Assembly (NCBI RefSeq): GCF_029892685.1
Contig: NZ_JARXVD010000012.1
Span: 62,001 to 126,000 of the forward strand
Direction of reading: 5' to 3'
Origin: Mycobacterium sp. OTB74
Lineage (GTDB): Bacteria; Actinomycetota; Actinomycetes; Mycobacteriales; Mycobacteriaceae
Length of the DNA stretch: 64,000 bases
This document shows, one piece after another, positions 54,503 through 61,874 of this stretch. The notes beneath the pieces were generated by a model. The model was not told the origin of the DNA, did not search any database, and saw only the letters and a list, made by a program, of their open reading frames with translations. How positions within the stretch are numbered: position 1 is the stretch's first letter; each line of letters opens with the position of its first letter. The position numbers and the translations under genes are program-made.

Positions 54503-55510
54503 ATGTCGCTGGTGCGGGGCACGGCGCTGTCGAACTATCCGAGTCTGGTCAAGACGCTTGGCGCCGACCCGGCGCCGCTGCTGCGTAAGGCGGGTATCCG
54601 CCCGCAAGACATCGGACAGTACGACGTGTTCATCTCCCTGCGGGCTGCGATTGATGCGGTGGAGTCGGCTGCTGAGGCGACCGCCACAACGGATTTCGGT
54701 CGCCGTCTCGCGCAGCGGCAGGGCATCGAAATCCTCGGTCCGGTCGGGGTGGCCGCACGCACGGCCGCAACTGTGGCCGATGCGATGGAAATCTTCGCGA
54801 ACTTCATGTCCGCTTACAGCCCAGCTCTGTCGGCCCGCGTCGCACCGCTGACCGCGCGACCCGATTGTTCGTTCTTCGAGTTCAGCATTCAGCTGGAGCG
54901 CGTGCCACCGCACCCTCAAACGACTGAGCTTTCCCTCGGTGTCACGCTCAAAGTGCTGAGGCTTCTGCTCGGAGCGCCGTACAACCCGCTGTCTGTGCAT
55001 CTGCCTCATAAGCGCGTCGCCGCCGTCGACGAGTACTCCGAATATTTCGGTTGCCAACCCCGATTCCAGGAACCAGCGGCCGGATTCACCATCCGAACCG
55101 CCGAACTGGGCCGACCGCTTAGCCATGACGAGCTGGCACATCGCGCTGTCGTCGAGTACCTCACCAGCCTGATCGGACAACAGGGACCGACGATGAGTCA
55201 GTCGGTTCGTACGATCGCACGACAGCTGCTGCCCACCGGGGCGGCCGGCCTCGATGTGATTGCCGCACAGTTCAACATCCACCCCAAAACCTTGCAACGG
55301 CGCCTAGCCGCTGAGGGCACAACGTATTTCGCGCTTGTCGACAGCCTGCGCCGCGACACCGCAGAGCATTATCTGCGCGCCACCGACATCGATCTTTTGC
55401 ACCTGACCCGCGAACTGGGCTACACCGAGCAAAGCGTGCTCACCAGGTCGTGCAATCGGTGGTTCGGGACCGGGCCCGCCGCGTACCGCCGCGCCGCCCG
55501 AGTCCCCTGA
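54503..55510 (+). CDS. AraC-family transcriptional regulator
   Basis: A 335-residue regulator. The N-terminal Arabinose_bd-type (OruR-like) domain spans about 1-230, with SLVKTLGADPAPLLRKAGIR and YSPALSARVAPLTARPDCSF. The C-terminal double helix-turn-helix has LDVIAAQFNIHPKTLQRRLA and LTRELGYTEQSVLTRSCNRW. ATG 54503 is chosen because the upstream extension is not family-like. It diverges from the cupin-led cluster across 167 bp, so it is the likely activator of those genes. Confidence 0.92.
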   Translation: MSLVRGTALSNYPSLVKTLGADPAPLLRKAGIRPQDIGQYDVFISLRAAIDAVESAAEATATTDFGRRLAQRQGIEILGPVGVAARTAATVADAMEIFANFMSAYSPALSARVAPLTARPDCSFFEFSIQLERVPPHPQTTELSLGVTLKVLRLLLGAPYNPLSVHLPHKRVAAVDEYSEYFGCQPRFQEPAAGFTIRTAELGRPLSHDELAHRAVVEYLTSLIGQQGPTMSQSVRTIARQLLPTGAAGLDVIAAQFNIHPKTLQRRLAAEGTTYFALVDSLRRDTAEHYLRATDIDLLHLTRELGYTEQSVLTRSCNRWFGTGPAAYRRAARVP

Positions 55511-55609
55511 CCGTCCCCTGTACCGGCCGATGACTAGGTGAATTCGACACATTGGTTGACTAATGACGACACTCAACCGCAGCGCCCCGATCTCGGGCAT
55601 GCTTGAGGT

Positions 55610-57022
55610 ATGCCGAGACTGCTGCCCGCCCTCAGCACCGTCATCGACGGCACCGCGCCGGACCGTGACCGCAGCATCGACGTAGCGCGCCTCAGCGCGC
55701 TGCTGGTGGTGATGTTCGGCCACTGCGCCATGCTGCTGGCGACCATCGACGCCGATGGCGTCCACATCGGCAACACCCTCGGCGCGATACCCCGGCTGGC
55801 ACCAGTCACTTGGGTGCTCCAGGTGATGCCGTTGTTCTTTTTCGCCGGGGCGGCCGCCGGTATCTTCAGCTGGCGGGCCGGGATGTCCTGGGGCAACTGG
55901 CTTTTCACCCGGTCCCAGCGATTGTGCCGGCCGGCGTTTTGGTACCTGGGCGCGTGGACGGTGGCGCTGATTGCGGTGCGACTCGTCATGGGAGCTGAGT
56001 CTGCTGCGGCATTGGGCAATGAATCGGTTGCGTTGTTGTGGTTCCTTGGCACGTATCTGGTGGTGCTGGCGTTCGTTCCGGCACTGGCCCGGCTGCGGTC
56101 GGGTCGCTCGGCGGCGCTGGTGGTCGCTGTGCTCATTGCGGTCGCGGCCATCGGCGACGTGGCCCGGATCGCCACTCACAACGCAGCGGCTGGCGCGGCG
56201 AATCTGCTTGTGGCGTGGCTGATCCCGATGGTCATCGGCGCGGCCTATGCCCGCCGGCTGGTCACGGTCCGCGCTGCGTTGACGGTGGCTGCCGTCGCTC
56301 TGGCCGCCCAGGTGGCGCTCGCGGTCTTCGGCCCGTACGACGTGTCGCTGGTGGTGACCGGCGCCGAGCGGATGTCCAATGTGACCCCGCCAACGCTTCT
56401 GCTTGCGCTGCAATGCATCTGGATGCCCGCGGTCTTCATCGCAGCAGCCGGCACGGTGCGCCGCTGGGTGCAGTATCCCTGGGTGTGGTACCTGGTCGCG
56501 GTCGGCAACGGCGGCGCCATGACGTTGTATCTGTGGCATATCGCCGCTATCGCGATCGCCACCTTCAGCCTGCATGCAGCGCATCTGGATGCCTACGACC
56601 CATCTGCGCCGTATTTCTGGCGCAACCTGGCCATCCGTGCGCTGGTCTTCGCCGTGGTGATGGCGGTGATGTTCGTGCTGCTATCACCGCTCGAACACCG
56701 CAGGTTGCCCTGGTGGGACGACCGGATGAGCGCCGTCGGCGCCTGGTCGACGGCCGCTGGTGTGCTGGTCTGTGCCGCCGGGGTTGCGCTCCTACTGATG
56801 GCCAAGAACGGACTCGGCACCGACTCCGGCTGGTCGTTGCTGGCGCTCTTCGTTGCGGCACTGCTCGGCGCGCGGATCAGCGCTGGACGGTCCTCAGTGC
56901 GCACTGACGAAGGTACCGGCGGCAACGCCGCTGGGCGCGACGGGCGCAGCGGAGTAGGCGAACATGTAGGTCTCCCGACCGGTCGGGTACCCGCCCCCGT
57001 TCGTCGCGATGTGGACATGTGA
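55610..57022 (+). CDS. Acyltransferase 3-like multispanning membrane protein
   Basis: A 470-residue integral membrane protein with about ten helices. It begins RDRSIDVARLSALLVVMFGH, the usual start of acyltransferase family 3 proteins with the conserved His, and continues with LFFFAGAAAGIFSWRAGMSW and GGAMTLYLWHIAAIAI. Such proteins O-acylate surface sugars or lipids. After the last helix (ending near 56885) the frame runs about 45 more codons of low-complexity sequence that are antisense to the next gene, suggesting an ancestral stop was lost. ATG 55610. Confidence 0.82.
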   Translation: MPRLLPALSTVIDGTAPDRDRSIDVARLSALLVVMFGHCAMLLATIDADGVHIGNTLGAIPRLAPVTWVLQVMPLFFFAGAAAGIFSWRAGMSWGNWLFTRSQRLCRPAFWYLGAWTVALIAVRLVMGAESAAALGNESVALLWFLGTYLVVLAFVPALARLRSGRSAALVVAVLIAVAAIGDVARIATHNAAAGAANLLVAWLIPMVIGAAYARRLVTVRAALTVAAVALAAQVALAVFGPYDVSLVVTGAERMSNVTPPTLLLALQCIWMPAVFIAAAGTVRRWVQYPWVWYLVAVGNGGAMTLYLWHIAAIAIATFSLHAAHLDAYDPSAPYFWRNLAIRALVFAVVMAVMFVLLSPLEHRRLPWWDDRMSAVGAWSTAAGVLVCAAGVALLLMAKNGLGTDSGWSLLALFVAALLGARISAGRSSVRTDEGTGGNAAGRDGRSGVGEHVGLPTGRVPAPVRRDVDM

Positions 57023-57604
57023 GAAGTGGTTGGCGTCGGGGCCGCCGTAATCAGGCAGCGCCTGCGCAGGGCTGCCCGGCATGTACAGCACCCGGCGCCA
57101 GATCACATGATTCAGCGCGAACGGTCCCGCGTTGGCCAGCGCATAGGCCACGATTCGATCGCCGAGTGCCTTGCCAGCGGCCGATTCGTAGTTCGGGATC
57201 ATCACATCGAGCGCCAGTCCTTCAGGGTGCCAACGCAGTGAATCCGGCCGCACCCCACCGATGTTGCGAATCTCGGGAAACAGCACGCTGATCGCGCGCG
57301 CGAGAAGAATCGTGTCGATCTGCAATCCTCGCTCGGGCGCGACGCCGACCCGCAGCACGATGCCGCGCACCATCGAACGACTACTTGTCATAGCCAGTGC
57401 AGCATCGGATTTCGGCACGCGCATCGGTGTCGAGAGCGGTACCGACACCGGCGCTTCGGCGCAGCACGACCCCTCGGCCTCGACGTGCTGATAGATCCCG
57501 CCGGCCGCGGTGACCAGGGCGGATGCGGAGATGACGGCACCGGCAAGTGCCAGTGGCCGCCGGTTTCGGTGCCACAGGTTATCGGCTAACTCGTGCCAGC
57601 CCAT
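56894..57604 (-). CDS. Exported or anchored LAS/VanY-like domain protein
   Basis: The product is 236 residues. A signal or anchor helix (about 17-37, LALAGAVISASALVTAAGGI) precedes a domain containing WHPEGLALDVMIPNYESAAG, VIWRRVLYMPGSPAQALPDY and ANHFSHVHIA. The HxxGxAxD-like and HxH spacing resembles LAS metallopeptidases (VanY/peptidase M15 fold) and the C-terminal domain of several exported mycobacterial proteins such as Rv0320. Peptidoglycan-directed activity is inference. ATG 57604 is used; ATG 57616 is equally possible. Its last 129 bp overlap the acyltransferase gene in antisense. Confidence 0.72.
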   Translation of the reverse strand: MGWHELADNLWHRNRRPLALAGAVISASALVTAAGGIYQHVEAEGSCCAEAPVSVPLSTPMRVPKSDAALAMTSSRSMVRGIVLRVGVAPERGLQIDTILLARAISVLFPEIRNIGGVRPDSLRWHPEGLALDVMIPNYESAAGKALGDRIVAYALANAGPFALNHVIWRRVLYMPGSPAQALPDYGGPDANHFSHVHIATNGGGYPTGRETYMFAYSAAPVAPSGVAAGTFVSAH

Positions 57605-57761
57605 GGGGTGCACCATACCGCGCAGGTCACGGCCAGATAACGGGGTTTGACGAAACGACTGCGGTAAATATGGCCCCACCGCCTGGTCACTCCCCCGTAT
57701 TCGGCCGAACCGAACGCCGCATATGGTGTCCAGTGATCCACACCACACAACGGAGGCACTG

Positions 57762-58946
57762 ATGACGAGTACCACCGAGTCCGCCGGCCAGATCACCGCA
57801 ATGGCCCGGGGCATGCGCGATCTGGTCGCGTCTGAGGCCGCCGCCAGCGAGCAGCAGCGCACGCTGACCACCGCCATCGTCGAGGAGATGTGGCACAGCG
57901 GTCTGATGCCGGCGCTCAACCCGGTCGAGGCGGGAGGCCGCGAGCCGGGATTCGCCGAGATGATCGACACCTGGATCGAAATGGCTTGGCAGGACGGCTC
58001 ATTCGGCTGGGTCGGCATCGCCAATCTGCCCTCGTCGTTCGCCGCCGGCGCCTACCTGCCCGACGACGGTTTCTCAGAGGTGTTCACCGCCAACGACAAT
58101 CACGTCACCATGGGCGGCCAGTTCTTTCCAAACGGGCAGGGCGTGGCCGTCGACGGTGGTTTCCGGCTCACCGGCAAGTGGAGCTTCGGTTCTGGTACCG
58201 GCCACGCGCAGTACATCGCGGCCGGGTTCATCCCTATGCACGACGGCGAGATCCGCTGGATCAGCGAAGGATTGCCCGAGATGCACGTCGCGATCCTGCC
58301 CCGCGACCAAGTCACGTTCGACGACGGATGGTTCGTGCAGGGATTGAAGGGCACAGGCTCGTACGACTATCACGTCAAAGACCTGTTCGTCCCGGTCCGA
58401 CGCACCTTTCCGCTGTTCACCACCGAGCCGATGCGCGGCTCCTCGCCTGCATTCAGGATGGGCATGATGCCGGTGACCGCGGCCGGGCATGCTTCCTGGG
58501 CGCTCGGCGTGGCCAAGAGCATGCTCGACGACGTCGAGGAACTTGCTGCGACCAAATTCCGGATGAGCGACATGGCCGCGCTCGCAAGCCGCCCGACATT
58601 TCAGAAGGGGTTGGCCCATCACGTCGCCGCCTGGCGTGCAGCCAGGCTGTTGGTGCTTGACGCATTCACCACAGCCGAAGCCGCCGTCGGGGCCGGAAAT
58701 CCACTCACCCCGCGACTGCGTGCGGACATGAGGGTGGCCGCCGTCTACGCCACCGACACCGCGCGGGCCGCCGCCGAATGGGCGCACCTGGTGGCGGGTA
58801 CCAGTTCGATCCGCGAGGGTTCGCGGCTGGAGCGCGCATTCCGTGACATCTATACCGGCACGCAGCACGCCTTCATCAGCGAGAAGGTGGCCATGGACGC
58901 CGCGCAGATCTGGCTGGGCCTGATCGAGGACCAACCAGGTTTGTGA
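57762..58946 (+). CDS. Acyl-CoA dehydrogenase/flavin monooxygenase-like protein
   Basis: A 394-residue flavoprotein of the acyl-CoA dehydrogenase fold. It shows LTGKWSFGSGTGHAQYIAAG, the flavin-domain beta strand as in HsaA/DszC-type group D monooxygenases, and a C-terminal helical domain ending MDAAQIWLGLIEDQPG. Features such as HLVAGTSSIREGSRLERAFR and DIYTGTQHAF are typical of this branch; it could be an oxygenase rather than a dehydrogenase. ATG 57762 has GGAGG 6 bp upstream. It converges on mbtI, 3 bp away. Substrate unknown. Confidence 0.82.
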   Translation: MTSTTESAGQITAMARGMRDLVASEAAASEQQRTLTTAIVEEMWHSGLMPALNPVEAGGREPGFAEMIDTWIEMAWQDGSFGWVGIANLPSSFAAGAYLPDDGFSEVFTANDNHVTMGGQFFPNGQGVAVDGGFRLTGKWSFGSGTGHAQYIAAGFIPMHDGEIRWISEGLPEMHVAILPRDQVTFDDGWFVQGLKGTGSYDYHVKDLFVPVRRTFPLFTTEPMRGSSPAFRMGMMPVTAAGHASWALGVAKSMLDDVEELAATKFRMSDMAALASRPTFQKGLAHHVAAWRAARLLVLDAFTTAEAAVGAGNPLTPRLRADMRVAAVYATDTARAAAEWAHLVAGTSSIREGSRLERAFRDIYTGTQHAFISEKVAMDAAQIWLGLIEDQPGL

Positions 58947-58949
58947 GCG

Positions 58950-60302
58950 TCAGTCCCGAGCCACCAGATATGGAGCGAGGCTGCCCAGCTTCTCGCAGGT
59001 CTCCTCGAATTCCCGCTCGGGCGTCGATTCGGCGATGATGCCGGCTCCGGCCCGCAGCCACGTGTGTCCGTCAGCCTCGTAAGCCGACCGCAGCGTCAGC
59101 GCGGCGTCCATGCCGCCATCGGCTGAAAACATCACCACCGCACCGGAATACAGCCCGCGCGGCAACTCGTCCAGCCGCAGGATGGCCTCGACGCTCTCGG
59201 CCTTGGGGATGCCCGACGCGGTCACCGCGGGAAACAACGCCTCCAGCGCATCCATCCGGTTCATTTCCTCAGAGAGCAGCCCACCGACAGTCGAGCCGAG
59301 GTGCTGGACGCTGCCCCGCTCCCGCACAGTCATGAAATCGCTGACGACGGTGGTACCCGGCTGAGCCACCTCCGCGATCTCCTGCAGCGAGCTGCGAACC
59401 GAAATAGCGTGCTCGACAATCTCTTTCGAATTCGACTCGAGGTCGTCCCGGGCCGCGCGGTCGCGGTCGCGCCCCCGGCCGAGGGCGCGGGTGCCGGCCA
59501 GCGGCTCGGTGATCACCATGCCGTCGTCGCGTACCGCGGCAACCAACTCCGGGCTGAATCCGAGCGCGCGAATACCGCCCAGCCGCAACAGAAACGACCG
59601 TGCCGGCGTGTTGTGCGCGCGGCCCACGCGGTAGGTCGCCGGGAAGTCGAGCGCGAAGGGCACATCAAACCGCCGGGACAGGATCACCTTCTGGTACCGG
59701 CCCGCGGCGATCTCGTCGACGGCGGTGGCCACCCGGGTCGGGTAGTCGGTGCGGTCGACGCTGACGTCGACGGCGGTCGGAGCCGGAGTTGTCGGTATTC
59801 CGGCGGCAATCAGCTGCCGCACCACATCGGAGACGTGCTCGTCGGACCCGACAATGCGGACCTCCGCATCGGTCACCACCATCTCGGTGTGCGCACTGAA
59901 CACCCGCGCCAGCGGCGTTCCCGGGGCCACACGCTGATGCAGCCCGAACCGGTAGGCACCGAACTCGAATGCGACCCAGCCGAACAGCCGATCAGCCTCC
60001 AGCAGCAGACGGTCGACGGCGTCGCCGAGCACCTGACCCGGCCGGCCGCTCCACACCTGACGGGAAACGCATCCGTCGGCGTCGATCAACCTCAGCTCAT
60101 CACTGTCGAGCTCGATCGCCGCGCGTACCCCGACCGCCAGCACCCACTCACTGCTGCGCTCATAGACGACGTACGGCTCGCCCAAACGCTCCGGCAGCTC
60201 GACGGCCAGCTGCGCCACCAGATCGGCAGGATTCACGTTGTTCGACAACGCAATTCGGGTCACGAAAGCAGTGTCAGTCGCTTCAGCAGTCACCTTCAGC
60301 AC
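58950..60302 (-). CDS. mbtI: Salicylate synthase MbtI
   Basis: A 450-residue chorismate-utilising enzyme converting chorismate to isochorismate and then salicylate, the first mycobactin precursor. Conserved segments are AAGRYQKVILSRRFDVPFA, ITEPLAGTRALGRG, ARDDLESNSKEIVEHAISVR, LFPAVTASGIPKAESVEAI and the C-terminal EREFEETCEKL. Length and motifs match M. tuberculosis MbtI. GTG 60302 is listed; a GTG three codons downstream (60293) is also plausible since the IdeR box ends only a few bases from 60302. Controlled by that box. Confidence 0.96.
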   Translation of the reverse strand: MLKVTAEATDTAFVTRIALSNNVNPADLVAQLAVELPERLGEPYVVYERSSEWVLAVGVRAAIELDSDELRLIDADGCVSRQVWSGRPGQVLGDAVDRLLLEADRLFGWVAFEFGAYRFGLHQRVAPGTPLARVFSAHTEMVVTDAEVRIVGSDEHVSDVVRQLIAAGIPTTPAPTAVDVSVDRTDYPTRVATAVDEIAAGRYQKVILSRRFDVPFALDFPATYRVGRAHNTPARSFLLRLGGIRALGFSPELVAAVRDDGMVITEPLAGTRALGRGRDRDRAARDDLESNSKEIVEHAISVRSSLQEIAEVAQPGTTVVSDFMTVRERGSVQHLGSTVGGLLSEEMNRMDALEALFPAVTASGIPKAESVEAILRLDELPRGLYSGAVVMFSADGGMDAALTLRSAYEADGHTWLRAGAGIIAESTPEREFEETCEKLGSLAPYLVARD

Positions 60303-60307
60303 CCTAG

Positions 60308-60326
60308 TTAATTTAGCCTAACCTCA
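60308..60326 (-). promoter_or_regulatory. IdeR iron box upstream of mbtI
   Basis: TTAATTTAGCCTAACCTCA matches 16 of 19 positions of the IdeR consensus when the G/C centre is allowed. It ends 5 bp upstream of the first mbtI GTG on the minus strand, so it overlaps the transcript start or ribosome binding region. mbtI should be repressed by IdeR under iron repletion. Confidence 0.85.
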
Positions 60327-60397
60327 CAAAAGATGGGCCAACCTTAACCGGCGATCGGTCCGCCCGGGGCGCTACCTCGTCCCGAGTCGTCTAGATC

Positions 60398-61549
60398 TCA
60401 ATCCAGAACGGTGCGCACCACCGCGTCGGCCAGCAGCCGCCCCCGGTCGGTAAGGACCAGTTGGCGGTCCTGAACCTGCACCAGCCCGTCGGCCACTGCG
60501 GTATCGGCCCGCTCCCGTTCGCCTGGGGTCAACGCGTCCAACGGAAATCCGGTTCGCAGGCGCAGCCGCAGCATCACGTCCTCGACGTGCCGGGCGTGGG
60601 CGTCGAGGTCCTCGAAGTCCGCGACCGGCAACCGCCCCTGCGTGAGCTCCTCGGCATAAGCGTTGGGGTGCTTGACATTCCACCACCGACGCGACCCGAC
60701 AAAGCCGTGTGCGCCCGGCCCGGCACCCCACCACTGGCCCCCGTCCCAGTAACCCAGGTTGTGCCGGCACTCGCCTCCAGGCCGGCTCCAGTTGGAAACC
60801 TCGTACCAATCCAGACCGGCCGCCGCCAAGTGCGCGTCCAGCAACTCGTAGCGCAAGGCCAGCACGTCGTCATCGGGCGCGGCGATCTCGCCGCGGCGCA
60901 CCCGCCGGGCCAGCGCCGTGCCGTCCTCGACGATCAGCGCGTACGCCGAGACGTGATCGACACCCGCCTCGATCGCGGTGTCCACCGAGCGACGCAGATC
61001 GTCGTCGGTCTCCCCCGGCGTGCCGTAGATCAGGTCGAGATTGACGTGCTCGAAGCCGGCGGCCAACGCCTCGCGCGCCGCGGCCGGCGCCCGTCCCGCC
61101 GAATGCGTCCGGTCCAGCACGGCCAGCACGTGCGGAGCCGTGGACTGCATACCGAGCGACACACGCGTGTAGCCCGCCGCCAACAGATCGGTGAAGAACT
61201 CCGGCGATGTCGATTCCGGATTGGCCTCCGTGGTGACCTCGGCTCTGGGGGCTAGCCGGAAAGATTCGCGCACCGCTTCCAGCACCGCAGTTAGCCCGGA
61301 CGCGCCAAGCAGGGACGGAGTTCCGCCACCGACGAACACCGTGTCGACCGGCAGGTCGACCTGCTCGCCCGCCAGCGCCAGCTCGGTCCGCAACGCCGCC
61401 AGCCACCCGTCGGGATTCGAACCACCCAGCTCACCGGCGGTATAGGTGTTGAAATCGCAATACCCGCACCGCGTCGCGCAGAACGGTACGTGGATATAGA
61501 TGCCGAACGGATCTCCGGTGGAAGCGGCGCGCCGTTGATCGGAGGTCAT
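60398..61549 (-). CDS. hemW: Heme chaperone/radical SAM protein HemW
   Basis: A 383-residue radical SAM protein. The cluster motif is CATRCGYC (CxxxCxxC), followed by VFVGGGTPSLL, and the HemW signature HNLGYW (HNxxYW) is present. It lacks the N-terminal extension and cysteine of true HemN coproporphyrinogen dehydrogenases, so HemW (heme delivery) is preferred over the historical HemN name of Rv2388c. ATG 61549 is chosen; an in-frame TTG lies two codons upstream. Confidence 0.92.
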   Translation of the reverse strand: MTSDQRRAASTGDPFGIYIHVPFCATRCGYCDFNTYTAGELGGSNPDGWLAALRTELALAGEQVDLPVDTVFVGGGTPSLLGASGLTAVLEAVRESFRLAPRAEVTTEANPESTSPEFFTDLLAAGYTRVSLGMQSTAPHVLAVLDRTHSAGRAPAAAREALAAGFEHVNLDLIYGTPGETDDDLRRSVDTAIEAGVDHVSAYALIVEDGTALARRVRRGEIAAPDDDVLALRYELLDAHLAAAGLDWYEVSNWSRPGGECRHNLGYWDGGQWWGAGPGAHGFVGSRRWWNVKHPNAYAEELTQGRLPVADFEDLDAHARHVEDVMLRLRLRTGFPLDALTPGERERADTAVADGLVQVQDRQLVLTDRGRLLADAVVRTVLD

Positions 61550-61637
61550 GTCCAACAGTGTCCCACCAGGCCGTGGAGGGTTTTGCTCACGGTGCGCCGA
61601 TGTTTGGGCCGGTTAGGGCCGATGCCGCTGGTCATGG

Positions 61638-61643
61638 CACAAT
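61638..61643 (+). promoter_or_regulatory. -10 element for the leaderless cysteine leader
   Basis: CACAAT lies 7 bp upstream of GTG 61651, the usual distance from -10 to transcription start. Transcription would therefore begin at the G of the GTG start codon, giving a leaderless mRNA, as is common in mycobacteria. No clear -35 hexamer is seen. Confidence 0.5.
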
Positions 61644-61650
61644 GACCAGT

Positions 61651-61746
61651 GTGTTCACTAGCCGCAACTGCACCCTCGGTACCGTGTTGGTGAAACGGCG
61701 GCATGTCGACTTCAAGCGCGTCTGTAGCTGTTGCTGTCAGCCGTGA
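61651..61746 (+). CDS. Polycysteine leader peptide (cysteine-responsive attenuator)
   Basis: A 31-codon frame: GTG start, then FTSRNCTLGTVLVKRRHVDF, KRV and a C-terminal CSCCCQP, so four of the last seven codons are Cys (TGT AGC TGT TGC TGT). GTG 61651 is spaced for leaderless transcription from CACAAT; ATG 61643 is not in frame. Polycysteine leaderless short ORFs ahead of sirA-cysH are reported as cysteine-responsive attenuators in M. smegmatis. Ribosomes should stall on the Cys codons when charged tRNA-Cys is scarce and so alter folding downstream and sirA translation. Confidence 0.85.
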   Translation: MFTSRNCTLGTVLVKRRHVDFKRVCSCCCQP

Positions 61747-61845
61747 TGCCAGCTTGATGCCGTAAGGCCTATCCACCTGAAATTTCAGCTGGCCGCCGGA
61801 TCTGCGCTGCCGGTCAGCCACCGGGGTAGCGCCATTCCGAAGGCC

Positions 61846-61866
61846 GGTTCCTTGTCCGAAGGAGCC
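61846..61866 (+). promoter_or_regulatory. Hairpin sequestering the sirA ribosome binding site
   Basis: GGTTCCTT (61846-61853) pairs with AAGGAGCC (61859-61866) across a 5-nt loop; all eight pairs form, one being a U-G wobble. AAGGAG (61859-61864) is the sirA ribosome binding site, 10 bp from GTG 61875. TCCGAAGG occurs twice (61836-61843 and 61855-61862), so CCTT can pair with either copy and only one choice hides the site. Confidence 0.7.
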
Positions 61867-61874
61867 CCCAACCC

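Noticed and set aside
55304..56584. Open frame of 426 codons opposite the AraC and acyltransferase genes
   Set aside because: Low-complexity Arg/His/Gln sequence, spans two real genes on the other strand.
61777..61788. CTGAAATTTCAG palindrome in the sirA leader region
   Set aside because: Perfect 12-bp palindrome but short and AT-rich with no known matching regulator; could be chance or part of the attenuator fold, so it is not called.
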